DNA of 64,000 nt, taken from assembly GCF_002776695.1 (NCBI RefSeq), contig NZ_LFJC01000003.1, forward strand, positions 5,994,013-6,058,012. Direction: 5' to 3'. Positions 34,298 to 47,300 of the stretch are shown here, piece after piece (the stretch's first letter is position 1; every line of letters starts with the position of its first letter). The notes below the pieces were generated by a model, which saw only the letters and a program-made list of their open reading frames with translations, was not told where the DNA came from and ran no database searches. Position numbers and translations under genes: made by a program. This DNA comes from Bradyrhizobium nitroreducens. Lineage in GTDB: Bacteria > Pseudomonadota > Alphaproteobacteria > Rhizobiales > Xanthobacteraceae.

Positions 34298-35174
34298 GCG
34301 CGGTCCCCCTCCGCCGAGCCCTTGGTCACGTGCTGCAAGCCGGCGTGCATCTCCCGCTGCATGCCATGCGGACACTCGCTCATGTCGGGCCTTCTGTGCG
34401 TTTCCCTGACCCGTCATGCTTCGCGAGGAGGCAGCCCGACGCAAGCCCTTTGCCGGTTTTTCCTGAGAGTCGGCGCTAAACCAAAGTCTAACCGGATAAT
34501 GTCCGCACGGATGGCGCTACCAGGTGCCGGATGACCCATTCGGGTCATGCGTCACGACGTACCGGCGCTATTCCATGAACGAGGAATAGTCTTCATTTCG
34601 GGAATCGAGATGACGTTGCCCTGCGAGAGCCAAATGGTCTTCGGTGTTGCTGCTCCGCTCACGGCGCCGATCCGCGGTGAGATTGAGGTGCGGCAGAGTG
34701 TCGCAGGAGGCTCGGCGCGGCGAGGCGCGAACGGCATGCGGGCGCCATCAGTGGTGGTAGCTGGCTGGATTGGCAGCCTGGGCGATCTCGTCACTCCCGA
34801 TCCGGGGCGAAGTGCGATCGCTTCGTTGGAGCCCTTAATGTGCGGCAGTCCCGCAAAGCTTCGATCTCGCGGGTTACCGAAATCGGGCGCGACCGCCGGT
34901 TGGGTGCGCGCGCATCCCAGGCTGCGCTGTCCAGTCCACACCCCGCTTAAGGTTAGCCGCTGTGCTGTCTTGACGCAGTCACGCAACAGTGGAAACAATT
35001 TGCAATTATCAGAAAAGTCTTTTCGACGGTCGGAAATTGCAATTGCGAGAATCCAGGCGATGCCGGGCAACGGAGCAAGGCGTCGAACAATAACAAGACC
35101 ATTTCATTTCAAACTCACGCCGTTGGGCTGACGGCGAACCCAAGAAATCAAGAAGGTTACGGGAGGGGCTCACC
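34298..35174. promoter_or_regulatory. Long non-coding region between the LuxR gene and the RTX gene
   Basis: Nearly 900 bp with no convincing gene; ORFs on both strands lack codon character and recognisable products. A locally AT-rich stretch at 34985-35050 contains two near-copies of a TTGCAATT-type element (AATTTGCAATT near 34998 and AAATTGCAATT near 35034). A TTGACG at about 34970 could be a -35 box. The length suggests extensive transcriptional control of the RTX gene. Confidence 0.4.
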
Positions 35175-35234
35175 ATGAGCGACCGCACGATGTCACGCGT
35201 CGCGTCCATACCGCGTTTCGTTTTCGACGATTGA
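35175..35234 (+). CDS. Possible 19-residue upstream leader ORF of the RTX gene
   Basis: An ATG at 35175 sits 6 bp after a near-perfect ribosome site (GGGAGGGG at 35161-35168). It opens a 19-codon frame (MSDRTMSRVASIPRFVFDD) that stops 84 bp before the RTX start. The RTX gene itself has only a weak GAGAAAG further from its ATG. This may be a leader peptide or a decayed former N-terminus. No family is recognised. Confidence 0.35.
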   Translation: MSDRTMSRVASIPRFVFDD

Positions 35235-35318
35235 ACATTTCTCCATCCGCACAACGCGACGTCGCTTCCGCGCGCTCGCGAACAATGCCTGTTGCCCCAT
35301 CGAGAAAGATGAATCGCC

Positions 35319-38300
35319 ATGATCATTAACGGCACCAACGCAAACGATCAGATCACCGGCACCAGCGCGTCTGACATCATCAATGCGAAGAATGGCGACG
35401 ATACCGTCGGCGCCGGGGCGGGGAATGATCTCATTCAGGGCGGCAACGGCAACGACAACATCAGTGCCGGCTCGGGCAACGACATCATCGACGCCGGCAA
35501 TGGCAACGACACGGTGGATGGCGGCACCGGCAACGACATCATTTTCGGTGGCAACGGTAACGATACGCTGCTCGGTGGGGCGGGCAACGACCTGATCTCC
35601 GGCGATAATGGCGACGATATCATCGACGGCGGCGCCGGCACCGACCTCGTCAGCGGCGGCAACGGCAACGACATCCTGATCTATCGTGCTTCGGAGAACG
35701 TGGGCTCGGTCGATATCTACGACGGCGGCAGGGGCCAGGACACACTTCGTCTCGTCGTGACGCAAGCGATGGCGAACTCGGCTTCGTTCAGGTCCGATCT
35801 TGCGGCCATCCAGGCCCTTATCGCGCGCTATGGCAGCGCGGACTATGCGTTCAGGAGCTTCGATCTCGCCGTCGCCTCGATCGAAAAGGTGGAAGTCGTC
35901 ATCGAAGGCCCGACCAACCATGCGCCGGTCGCGGTCGCGGACACCGCCTCCGTCAAGGAGGACGTGACGACGATTGCCAGCGGCAATCTGCTCGCAAACG
36001 ACACGGACGCCGATGCCAGTGATACCCACACCGTGTCGGCCGTGGCGGGAGGCACGGACAACGGCACCACGATCACCGTCGTCGGCACCTATGGAACGCT
36101 GGTGGTCACCAAGGCGACCGGCGCCTACACCTATACGCTCAACAATTCCAGCGCCTCCGTGCAAGCGCTCGCCGCAGGCCAGCAGGTGACGGAGCAGTTC
36201 ACCTACACGAATGCCGACAATCACGGTGGAACAGGTTCGTCGACGCTCGCGGTGACCATCACCGGCAACAACGACGCGGCCACGATCACGGTATCGGGGA
36301 GCCAGGACATTTCCGTGACCGAGGCCGGAAGCATCGCCGGCGATCCCAGCGCGTCGGGCAAGCTTGCGGTGCTTGATGCCGACACCGGCCAGGACCATTT
36401 CGCAGTCCCGGTCTCGCTGGCCGGCACCTATGGCAATTTCACTTTCAATGCGGCCACGGGCGCCTGGACCTATACGCTCGATCCCGTGAAGTCGAACCCG
36501 CTCGCCGCAGGGCAGCAGGTCACCGACACCCTGACGGTCGCCTCCGCCGACGGCACCGCCACCCGTGACATCGTGGTGAACATCACGGGTACCAACGACG
36601 CAGCCGTGATCGGCAATCCCGATCAGCACGACGTCACCGAGGACGGCGTCCTGACGGCGTCCGGCACGCTGTCGATCAACGATGTCGACCTGAATCAGAA
36701 TTCGTTCCAGACCGTCGTCGCCTCGGCGCCCGGCAATCTCGGGACGCTGACCATCGGCGCCAATGGCGCCTACAGCTATTCGGTCGCCAACGGCCTCGTT
36801 CAATATCTCGGCCAGGGAGAGACCCGCGACGAGACCTTCACCGTCAAGGCCCTGGACGGCACGACCAAGGACGTGACGTTCACGATCCACGGCATCAACG
36901 ACGCCGCAGTCATCGGCGGCCCCACCCAGCACGACGTCACCGAGGACGGCCAACTTACGGCATCCGGCCAACTGACCATCAGCGATGCCGACCAGAACCA
37001 GGCCGCGTTCCAGGCCGGCCAGATCACGGCGTCCGGCAATCTCGGCACGGTGACGCTGCAGGCCGATGGCCATTACAGCTATTCGGTCGACAACACGGCG
37101 GTCCAGTATCTCGGCGCCAACGACGTCAAGACGGAGACGTTCACGGTCAGGTCGGTCGACGGCACCACGAAGAGCATCAGCTTCGACATCCACGGCGCGC
37201 AGGACGCGCCAAATCTGAGCGTCCAGGACTCCTCGGGTAACGCCGATCAGAACATCACGCTGCACATTGCCGCAAGCAAGATCGACCTGGGCAGCACCCT
37301 GTCGGTGAAGATCGAGGGCGTGCCGTCGAGCTTTACGGTCCAGAACGGCGCAGCGATCGGCGACGGCACGTGGCTTGTGACGGGCGACTCGATCCAGAAC
37401 GTCGTGCTGATTCCGAACCATGCCGTCGGCAGCCCCGATCCGTTCACCCTGCACATCACCGCCATCTCCGACGACGGCGTTCATCAGGCCGTGAGCACGG
37501 CCGATCTTGCGCTGACGGTGAATTCAGGCGCCAACGAGATCAACGCGCTGGATATCGACGGCTATATCGGCGGCGCGACCGTCTTTGCCGACGCCAACAA
37601 CAACGGGATACTCGACGCCGGCGAGGCGTTCACGACCACGCGGGCGGACGGCAGCTTTACGCTGGCGGGCGGATCCGGCCCGCTCGTGAGCATCGGCGGT
37701 GTCGATATCTCGACGGGCTTGCAGGTCGCGGGTGTGCTGCGGGCGCCGGAGGGCTCCACCGTCATCACGCCGCTGACGACGCTGATCGTCGCTTTGGTCG
37801 ACAGCACGGCAGGAGATGAGCATCCGCTGACGGTGGACCAGGCCATCGGCGCCATTGCGGCCGCGTTCAACGTCAATCTCCTCTCTGATCCCCAAAACCC
37901 GATCGACCTTCTCTCGTACGACCCGGTGCCTGCTGCGGTGAGTGGCGATGCGACGGCGACGGCGGTGCTTGCGGCGGCCATCCAGGTCCAAAGCACGGTG
38001 GCTCAGGTGTCGGCCGTCGGCGTGGCACCGGATGCGGTCATTTCAGCAATTGCGGGGGCCATTACCGCATCCCAGACCGTGCCCAACGCGCCGGCCTTCG
38101 ATCTGGCGTCTTCGAACACGGTTCAGAGTGTTGTCACGCTGTCCGGAGTCAGCACAGCCGCTGCTGCGACGGTTATCCAGGTCGTTGCTGCCGCGAACGA
38201 CAGCATCCAGACGGCCACGAACGTCACCGAGCTGGCGCAAGCCGGTCAGGTCGCCCAAGGTGCGGCCGCCGATCAACTGGCTTCGACCGACTTCACGGAT

Positions 38301-41300
38301 CAAGGTTCCATCGATCAGCTTACGGGCCGCTTTGTCGATCACCTCGACACAGAGGTTGCCAATGCCGTGCTGACCCCGATCGGGAGCACCTTGTTCGGCT
38401 CGCTCGGCGATGACGTGCTGTCCGGCGGAAGCGGCAATGATCTGATCGATGGCCAGGACGGCAACGATCGCATCAGCGGCGGTGACGGGAACGACATCCT
38501 GTTCGGCGGCGCCGGCAGGGACTATCTCACCGGCGGTTCCGGCGATGATATCCTCGACGGCGGTCCCGGCTTCGACCGCGCTGTCTATACGGACGCGACT
38601 GGCGGCGTCACGATCAACCTCGCATTGGGGACGGCGAGCGGTGCAGGCGTGGGGACCGACACGCTCGTCAACATCGAGGCGGCCATCGGCAGCAACTTTG
38701 CCGATACGTTCAACGGCGCCGGCTTCATCGGCGACGCTCATGTCCCGGGCAGCCCGGTCGGCTACAACGAGTTCGAAGGCAAGGGCGGCGACGACACGAT
38801 CATCAGCAACACCAACAGCCAGGGAGCCGAGCTGACGCGCGTCTCCTATGTCAGCGCCACCGGGGCGGTGACGGTGGATCTCGCAGCCGGCTATGCGCAG
38901 GGTGATGCGTCGGTGGGCCACGACACGCTCGTTGGCTCGGGCTTCAACGGCGTCTGGGGCTCCGCCTACAACGATACGATTCTGGGCAGCAACAATCCGA
39001 TGTTCACCGCGGAGGTGTATTCGGGCTTTGCGGGCAACGACTATATCGACGGCCGCGGCGGTTATGACCGCGTGGACTACAACGTCGATCCGAACACCAC
39101 GACGGGAATTGCGGTCAATCTGGCTGGCGGCGTCGTGACCGGCGATTCGACCATCGGAACCGATACGTTGCGCGGGATCGAGGCGATCCGCGGCACCAAC
39201 TTCGCCGATACCTACAATGCCTCCGGCTTCGGCTCGGGCAGCATCAATGCCGGCTCGAACGGGACGTTCAACGAGTTCACCGGCAACGGTGGCGACGACC
39301 TCATCACCGGCAACGGCTTCACGCGGCTCGGTTTCAATAATGCGACCGGCGGCGTCAACGTCGACTTCGTCACCGGCTTTGCCACCGGCGATTCATCGGT
39401 CGGCACCGATCAATTCACCGGCGTCAACGCCGTCCAGGCTTCGATGTTCGACGACACGCTGCTGGGCGGCGCGACCAACGACACGTTCACCGGCCTTGCC
39501 GGCAACGACTACATCGACGGCCGTGGTGGATTCGACGTCTCGTCCTACAACAATATCTTCTTCATCACGGGCAGCATCACCGTCAATATGGCGGCCGGCA
39601 TCGTCACCGGAGATGTGTCGAACGGTACGGATACGTTACGTTCGATCGAAGGTATCCAGGGCACCAACTTCGACGACACATATAATGCGACCGGTTACGG
39701 TACGACGGGGGCCAATGTCGGTAACAACGGCACCTTCAACCAGTTCGAAGGCCTTGGCGGCGATGACCAGATCACCGGCAACGGCAACACGCGCCTGATC
39801 TTCGTCAACGCGACCGGCGGCGTGACCATCAATCTCGCGGGCGGCACCGCTACCGGCGACGGCTCGACCGGCCAGGATAGCTTCACGGGCGTCAACAGTG
39901 CGTTCGGCAGCAATTTTGCCGATGTTTACGACGCGACCGGTTTCACCGGTCCCAACGCGAATTTCAATTCGTTCCAGGGCAACGCCGGAAACGACATCAT
40001 TACCGGCAACGGCAATACCCAGATCCAGTTCGGCAATGCGACCGGCGGCGTGACCGTCAACCTCACTGCGGGCACGGTCGACGGCGACGGCTCGGTCGGC
40101 CACGACACCATCACCGGTGGTGTGTTCAACGTGGCGGGATCCAATTTCAACGACACCATCATCGGCAGCACCGGCAACGACAGTCTCTCTGGCAACGTCG
40201 GCAACGACACCCTCGACGGTCGCGCCGGCAACGACTTCCTCAGCGGCGGCGCCGGTGCGGACACCTTCGTCTATGCGACCGGCGGCGGCTTCGACTTCAT
40301 CCAGGACTTCGTCCCTGGCCAGGACAAGATCGATCTGACCGGTGTCTACGGCATCTTCAGCCTTGCCGATCTGCAATCGCATGCGATGCAGAGCGGCCCC
40401 AATACCGTCATCACGTTCAGCGCGACTGAGGGCCTCACGCTTCAGAACGTCAACCTGAACAGCCTGACGGCGAGCGACTTCCTGTTCGGCACGCCGGCGG
40501 CACCGATCGTCGGCGACGACAATCCGAATACGCTCGTCGGCACGGCGAACGCCGAAGCCATCAGCGGCCTCGGCGGCAATGATCGGCTTCAGGGTCTGGG
40601 CGGCAGTGATTATCTGGATGGCGGTCTGGGCTTCGACCGAGCGATCTATGCCGACGCGACCGGTGGTGTTTCCGTCAATCTTACGGCAGGCACGGCATCT
40701 GGACCGGGCGTCGGAACGGACACGCTCGTCAACATCGAAGGCGCGGTCGGCAGCGACTTTGCTGATACGTTTAATGCTACCGGGTTTCTGGGCGACAGCG
40801 GGATTCCGGGAGCCGCGATCGGCTTGGCCGAGTTCGAGGGCAGGGGCGGAGACGATACTATCATCGGCTCAGTCAATGCGTCCGGTGAAATCCTGGGACG
40901 AGTATCCTATGCCAGTGCCACGGCGGCCGTGACGGTCGACATCGCTGCGGGAACCGCCGACGGCAATGCTTCGGTCGGACACGATACGTTCAGCGCCATC
41001 AACGCGATCGTCGGCTCCGCCTATGCCGACACTCTGCGCGGCAGCGACAATCCGAGCGGCACTTACGAGCAGTACGATGCCCGCGGCGGTAATGACCTGA
41101 TCGACGGCCGCGGCGGCTACGATTTTGCGACCTATAATAACGACCCGACGACGACATCTGGCATTACGGTCAACCTCGCCGCCGGCATTGTCACGGGAGA
41201 TAGCTCGGTCGGTACCGACACGTTGCGTTCGGTCGAGGCCGTGCGCGGAACGAATTTCGCCGACACCTACAGCGCCGTCGGTTTCAGCGGCGTGAGCACC

Positions 41301-44300
41301 AATGCCGGCTCGTTCGGCACTTTCAACAACTTCGAAGGTATGGGCGGCGACGATACGATCAGCGGAAATGGCTCGACCCGGATCCAGTACACCCTGGCGC
41401 TCGACGGCGTGACGGTCGATCTCGCCCTGGGAACGGCCCACGGTACCGCGGCCGGCGACATCGCGCAGGTCGGCACCGATCATTTCACGGGTGTCAATGC
41501 GGTGATGGGATCGCTGTTTGGCGACGTCATCAACGGGAGCGGTGCCAGCGAAGTCTTTATGGGGCTCGCCGGAAACGATCAGATCGACGGAGGCGCCGGG
41601 TTCGACACCGCTCAATACAGCAACCTGACCTTCGTCACGGGGGGTGTCAGCGTCAACATGGCGAGCGGCACGGTCACCGGCGACGCCTCGACGGGCACCG
41701 ATGGCCTGCGCTCGATCGAGGGCGTTCAGGGCACAATCTTCGCCGATTCCTATGATGCGACAGGCTTTGGTCAGGCTGGCGCACTCAACGTCGGCAACAA
41801 CGGCGCTTCCAACAATTTCGAAGGTCTCGGCGGGGACGATGTCGTCACGGGCAACGGCAGCACGAGGCTAATCTACGGCAGCGCTACGGGCGGTGTGACC
41901 ATCAACATGAGTGCCGGCACGGTCACGGGCGATGTGTCCGTCGGCCATGACAGCTTCACCAATGTCAACGCCGTCAACGGCAGCAATTTCGCCGATCTTT
42001 ACGACGCGACCGGATTTGTCGGCCCGAACAACAATTTCAATATATTCCAGGGCCTGGGTGGCGACGATCAGGTCATCGGCAATGGCAACACTCAAATTCA
42101 GTATGGCAATGCCACCACCTCGGGCGTGACGGTCCATCTGGCGGCGGGCACCGCGAGCGGTGACGGTAGCGTCGGCCATGATACCTTCACCGGCGTCAAC
42201 CAGGTTGTCGGCAGCAACTTTGCCGACGTTTACGACGCGACGGGCTTCAACAGCGTCTACGGAACGTTCAACAACTTCATGGGCGGTGCCGGCAACGACA
42301 CCATCACCGGAAACGGCGATACGCAGATCACGTTCGGCAATCCGACGGGTGGTGTTGTCGTCAACCTTGCCGCAGGAACCGTCGACGGCGATGCGTCGGT
42401 GGGGCATGACACGATCACGGGCGGCGTCAGGGCTGTCCAGGGCACGATATTCAATGACATCCTCACCAGTGGCGGCGGTGACAACGCCCTGTTCGGCAAT
42501 GCCGGCAACGACGTCCTCGATGGCGGTGCCGGGAACGACTATCTGAGCGGTGGTACCGGTGCCGATACCTTTATCTACGCGACCGGCGATGGTTCGGACT
42601 ACGTCCAGGACTTTCTCCATAGCGATGGTGACAAGATAGATCTGACCGGCGTCAACGGAGTGTTCAGCCTTGCCGACGTGCAGGCTCACGCGACACAAAT
42701 CGGTTCAGACACGAGCCTGGACTTCGGGGGCGGCAACACGCTGTATTTGCAGAACGTCAATCTCGGCAATCTCACCGCTAGCGACTTCGTGTTCGGAACG
42801 CCGATCATGGGAGACGACAATCCCAATACGTTGGTGGGTACGGCGCACAACGACACGATCGTTGCCCTCGGGGGTAACGACAAGCTTGAGGGCGGCGACG
42901 GTCTCGACCTTCTCGACGGTGGATTTGGCTTCGACCGGGCCATCTATGCCGCTGCTACGGGCGGCATCATCGTCAACCTCGCGGCCGGCACCGCCTCGGG
43001 GGCGGGCGTCGGAACGGACACGCTCGTCAACATCGAGGGGGTGATCGGCAGCGATTTTGCCGACACGTTCAACGCGGCCGGCTTCATCGGTTCGACCGGT
43101 CTGCCCGGCGTCGCCACCGGCCAGAGCGAGTTTGAAGGGCGCGGCGGCAACGACAGCGTCGTCGGCGATATCAACGCCCTGGGCCAGATCGTGACCCGTC
43201 TGTCCTATCTCGGGGCAACCAGTGCGGTTGCCGTCGACATCGCTGCAGGGACGGCGGATGGCGACGCCTCCGTCGGCCACGACACCTTCTCCAACGTCTC
43301 GACGATCTGGGGCTCCGGCTACAACGACACGATCTACGGCAGCAACAATGCGTCCTTCACGTATGAGACCTATGAAGGTCGCGGGGGGGACGACTATATC
43401 GATGGCCGCGGCGGCTACGACCAGGTCACCTACAATTCGGATACGACGACCACGTCGGGCATCTATGTTCACCTCGCCGCAGGCACCGTGAACGGCGACG
43501 CAACCGTGGGCACCGATACGATACGCAGCGTCGAGGCCGCCCGCGGCACCAATTTCGACGACACGTTTGATGCCACCGGATTCGGCCAGGCCGGGGCAAC
43601 CAATGTCGGCTCCTCCGGAACCTTCAACGACTTCGCCGGCGCCGGCGGCAACGACACCATCATCGGCAACGGCTTCACCCGTCTGAACTACCAGATCGCG
43701 GCCTCGAGCGTCAGCGTCGACCTCGAGACCAGCGCCATCGGGACGACCAATGCGGTCACGGTTGCCGGCAGCGCCACCGGTGCGACCGAGGGCACCGATA
43801 CCTTCACTGGTGTCAATGCGGTGCAGGGCTCGACCTACTCGGACACGCTGCTCGGCAGCAGCTTCAACAACAACTTCACCGGTCTCGGCGGCGACGACTA
43901 TATCGACGGCCGCGGCGGCTTCGACACTGCGATCTACAACAGCCTCAGCACGGTCACGAGTGGTGTCACCGTTGACATGGCGGCGGGTACTGCGACGGGC
44001 GACGCGTCGATCGGCACGGATACGCTGCGTTCGATCGAGGGTGTTCAGGGCACGGGCTATGCCGACACCTATGTGGCGACGGGCTACGGGCAGGTCGGCG
44101 CGCTCAATATCGGCAACAACGGCACCTTCAACCAGTTCGAGGGCCTGGGCGGCGACGACCAGATCACTGGCAACGGCAACACACGCATCCTCTACGGCAA
44201 TGCGACGGCTGGCGTCGCCGTCAACTTCCAGGCTGGAACGGCCAGCGGCGATGCCTCGGTCGGCCACGACACGTTCTCCGGTGTCAACAGCGCGACCGGC

Positions 44301-47300
44301 AGCAACTTCGCCGATGTGTTCGACGCAACCGGGTTCGCCGGCTTCAACGTCGTGCAGGGCCAGGGCGGCAACGACACCATCATCGGCAACGGCAGCACGC
44401 AGATCCAGTTCGCCAACGCGACCTCTGGCGTGATCGTCAACCTCGTGAACGGCACCGCGGATGGCGACGGTTCCGTGGGGCACGACACCATCACGGGGGT
44501 GACAAACGTTTCGGGCTCGAACTTCGACGACACGATCACCGGTTCCAACGGCAGCGACCAGCTGTCCGGCAACAGCGGCAACGACCGGCTCAGCGGCGGC
44601 GCCGGCAGCGACGTCCTGAACGGCGGCACCGGCGCTGACACCTTCGTCTATGCCGCCGGCGGCGGCGCCGACACCATCGTCGACTTCCTGCAGATAGACG
44701 CCGACAAGATCGACCTCACGGGGATCCCCGGTGTCTCGACCCTCGCCGACATTCAGGCGCTTGCCACACAACAAGGGTTGAACACGGTCATCAACTTCGG
44801 CAATGGTGACACTCTCACACTGCTGAACGTGACGCTGGCGAACCTCACGGCCGCCGACTTCATCCTGGGGCAAGGCGTGCACCTCACCGGCGATGCCGGC
44901 GCAAATACGCTGGTCGGTACCGCCTACGCCGATAATCTGAGCGGTCTCGCCGGCAACGACCGCCTCAAGGGCCTCGACGGCAATGATCTGCTCGATGGCG
45001 GCCTCGGCTTCGACCGCGCCGACTATGTCGCGGCAACCGGAGGCATTACCGCAAATCTCGCGGCAGGCTCCGTGACGGGACCAGGCGTCGGCACTGACAC
45101 GCTGGTGAACGTTGAGGCCATCGTGGGCAGCGACTATGCCGACACGTTCAACGCGACCGGCTTCACCGGCGATACCGGCATTGCCGGCACCAACGCGGGC
45201 TTCAACGAGTTCGAAGGCCGCGGCGGGAACGACAGCATCACGGGAGCGATGAATAGTCTGGGTGCGCTCCTGACGCGCATCTCCTACGCCAGCGCAACGG
45301 GCAGCGTGACCGTCGATCTGGCGGCGCATTCGGCGACCGGAGATGGTTCGGTCGGCACCGATACCCTGGTGGGCTCGGGCTTCGGGGGCGTTGTCGGCTC
45401 CGGCTCTGCGGACCAACTGCTGGGCAGCACCAATGGTCCGGGGACCGTGGAAATCTTCGAAGGCCGCGCCGGCGACGACTTCATCGACGGCCGGGCTGGC
45501 TTCGATCGGGCGGACTACGCGCTCGACCCGGCCGCAGTGGGCGGTATCAACGTTCAGCTGGCTTCGGGAATTGTGACGGGCGACGCCGCAACGGTCGGCA
45601 CCGACACGCTGCGATCGGTCGAATCCGTGCGCGGCTCGACCAAAGCCGACACGTTCAATGCCGTCGGCTTCGGCTCGGGCAGCACAAATGCCGGATCGAA
45701 CGGGACCTTCAACGAATTCATCGGCATGGGAGGTGACGACAGCATCGTTGGCAACGGAAGCACGCGCGTTGCCTTCACCAATGCGACCGGCGCGGTGGTC
45801 GTTGACCTGCAGACCGGCGCGACACCCGGTACAGGTACCGCAAGTGGTGATGATTCCACGGGTAACGATACGTTCAGCGGTGTCAACGCCGTGATGGGGT
45901 CGATGTTCAACGACACCATCCGCGGCAGCAACATTACAACGACGACGGAGACGTTCACCGGCTTTGCCGGCGACGATTTCATCGACGGCCGCGGTGGATT
46001 CGACATCGCCAGCTACAACAACCTCTACTTCTCGACCGGACCTGTTACCATCGACTTCACGGCGGGCACCGCGACCGGCGACGCCTCGATCGGCAACGAT
46101 ACGCTCCGCGGGATCGAGGGGGCCCAGGGCACCAACTTCAACGATGTCTTCACGGCCACGAATTTCGGTGCCGTCGGCTTCCAGAATGCCGCAACCAACA
46201 ACGTCGGCAACAACGGCAATTTCAACCAGTTCGAAGGTCTGGCCGGCAACGACACGATCACCGGCAACGGCAACACCCGGATCATCTATTCTAGCGCGAC
46301 CGATGCGGTGACCATCAATCTGCAGGCGGGGACTGCAACCGGCGGCAGCTCGATCGGTACCGACACCTATGTCGGCGTCAACAGCGCGACCGGCAGCAGC
46401 CTGAACGACGTCTACAATGCCACAGGCTTCACCGGCGTCACCTCGGCCGGATCGTTCGGTACCTTCAACCTGTTCGAAGGCCTGCTCGGCAACGACACCA
46501 TCACCGGTAACGGCAATACGCGGGTCTCGTATTCCCAGGCGAGCGGGGGCGGAGTTTCCGTCGACCTTTCAACGGGAATTGTGAGCGGCGCGGCCGGCGC
46601 CGATGTCATCGCCGGCGGCGTCAACAGCGTCCAGGGTTCGAACCAGGCCGACCTGCTGGTCGGCAGCTCGAACAACGAGTTCTTCTTCGGCGGCGGTGCC
46701 GGCGACACGATCAATGCCGGCGGCGGCAATGACGGCATTACCGGCCAGGGCGGCGACGATGCGATCGACGGCGGTGCCGGCACCGACATGGCGATCTTCT
46801 CGGGCACGCAATCGCAGTACACCATCACGACGGCGGCTACGATCCAGGTTCAAGACAATGTTGCGGGACGTGACGGCACCGACACCTTGACCGATGTCGA
46901 AGTGCTGCAGTTCAGCAATGCCATCGTGCTGCAGTCGGCGGGTACCTTGGGAAATCCGATCGATCTCTCGACGCAGCAGTTCTCCAACTCAGCACCCGTG
47001 ATTGGAACGGCTGCAGACGATTATCTTCGCGTCGGAAGCAACATCTTCGGACATGCGCTCAATCTGGGTGCGGGGACGGGCGACACCGTCCTGCTCAACG
47101 GCACCTTCGGCAACGGCTACACGCTCAATCTCGCCGGCGTCGAGAACGTGACCGGCACTGGCAGCGACGAGTTCGTCAACCTCACGACGAATGCCAACGG
47201 GCTGGTCGTCGATCTCGGCGGCGGCAACGATCAGCTCAGCCTCGCGGGCGGTGCCAACACGCTCAGCCTGATTGGCGTCGAGAATATCGGCGGAACCGAT

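Noticed and set aside
34547-35131. 194-codon ORF (and a 172-codon ORF opposite) in the region before the RTX gene
   Set aside because: Neither has a ribosome site, codon bias or recognisable motif, and they overlap on opposite strands.
35193-37484. A 763-codon open frame on the minus strand across the start of the RTX gene
   Set aside because: It is a mirror of the repetitive, GC-rich RTX/VCBS coding sequence; its translation is a low-complexity Arg/Asp/Val/Gly-rich repeat with no family resemblance.
42705-45416. A 903-codon open frame opposite the RTX super-repeats
   Set aside because: It is likewise an antisense shadow whose period follows the sense repeats; no start site or domain supports it.
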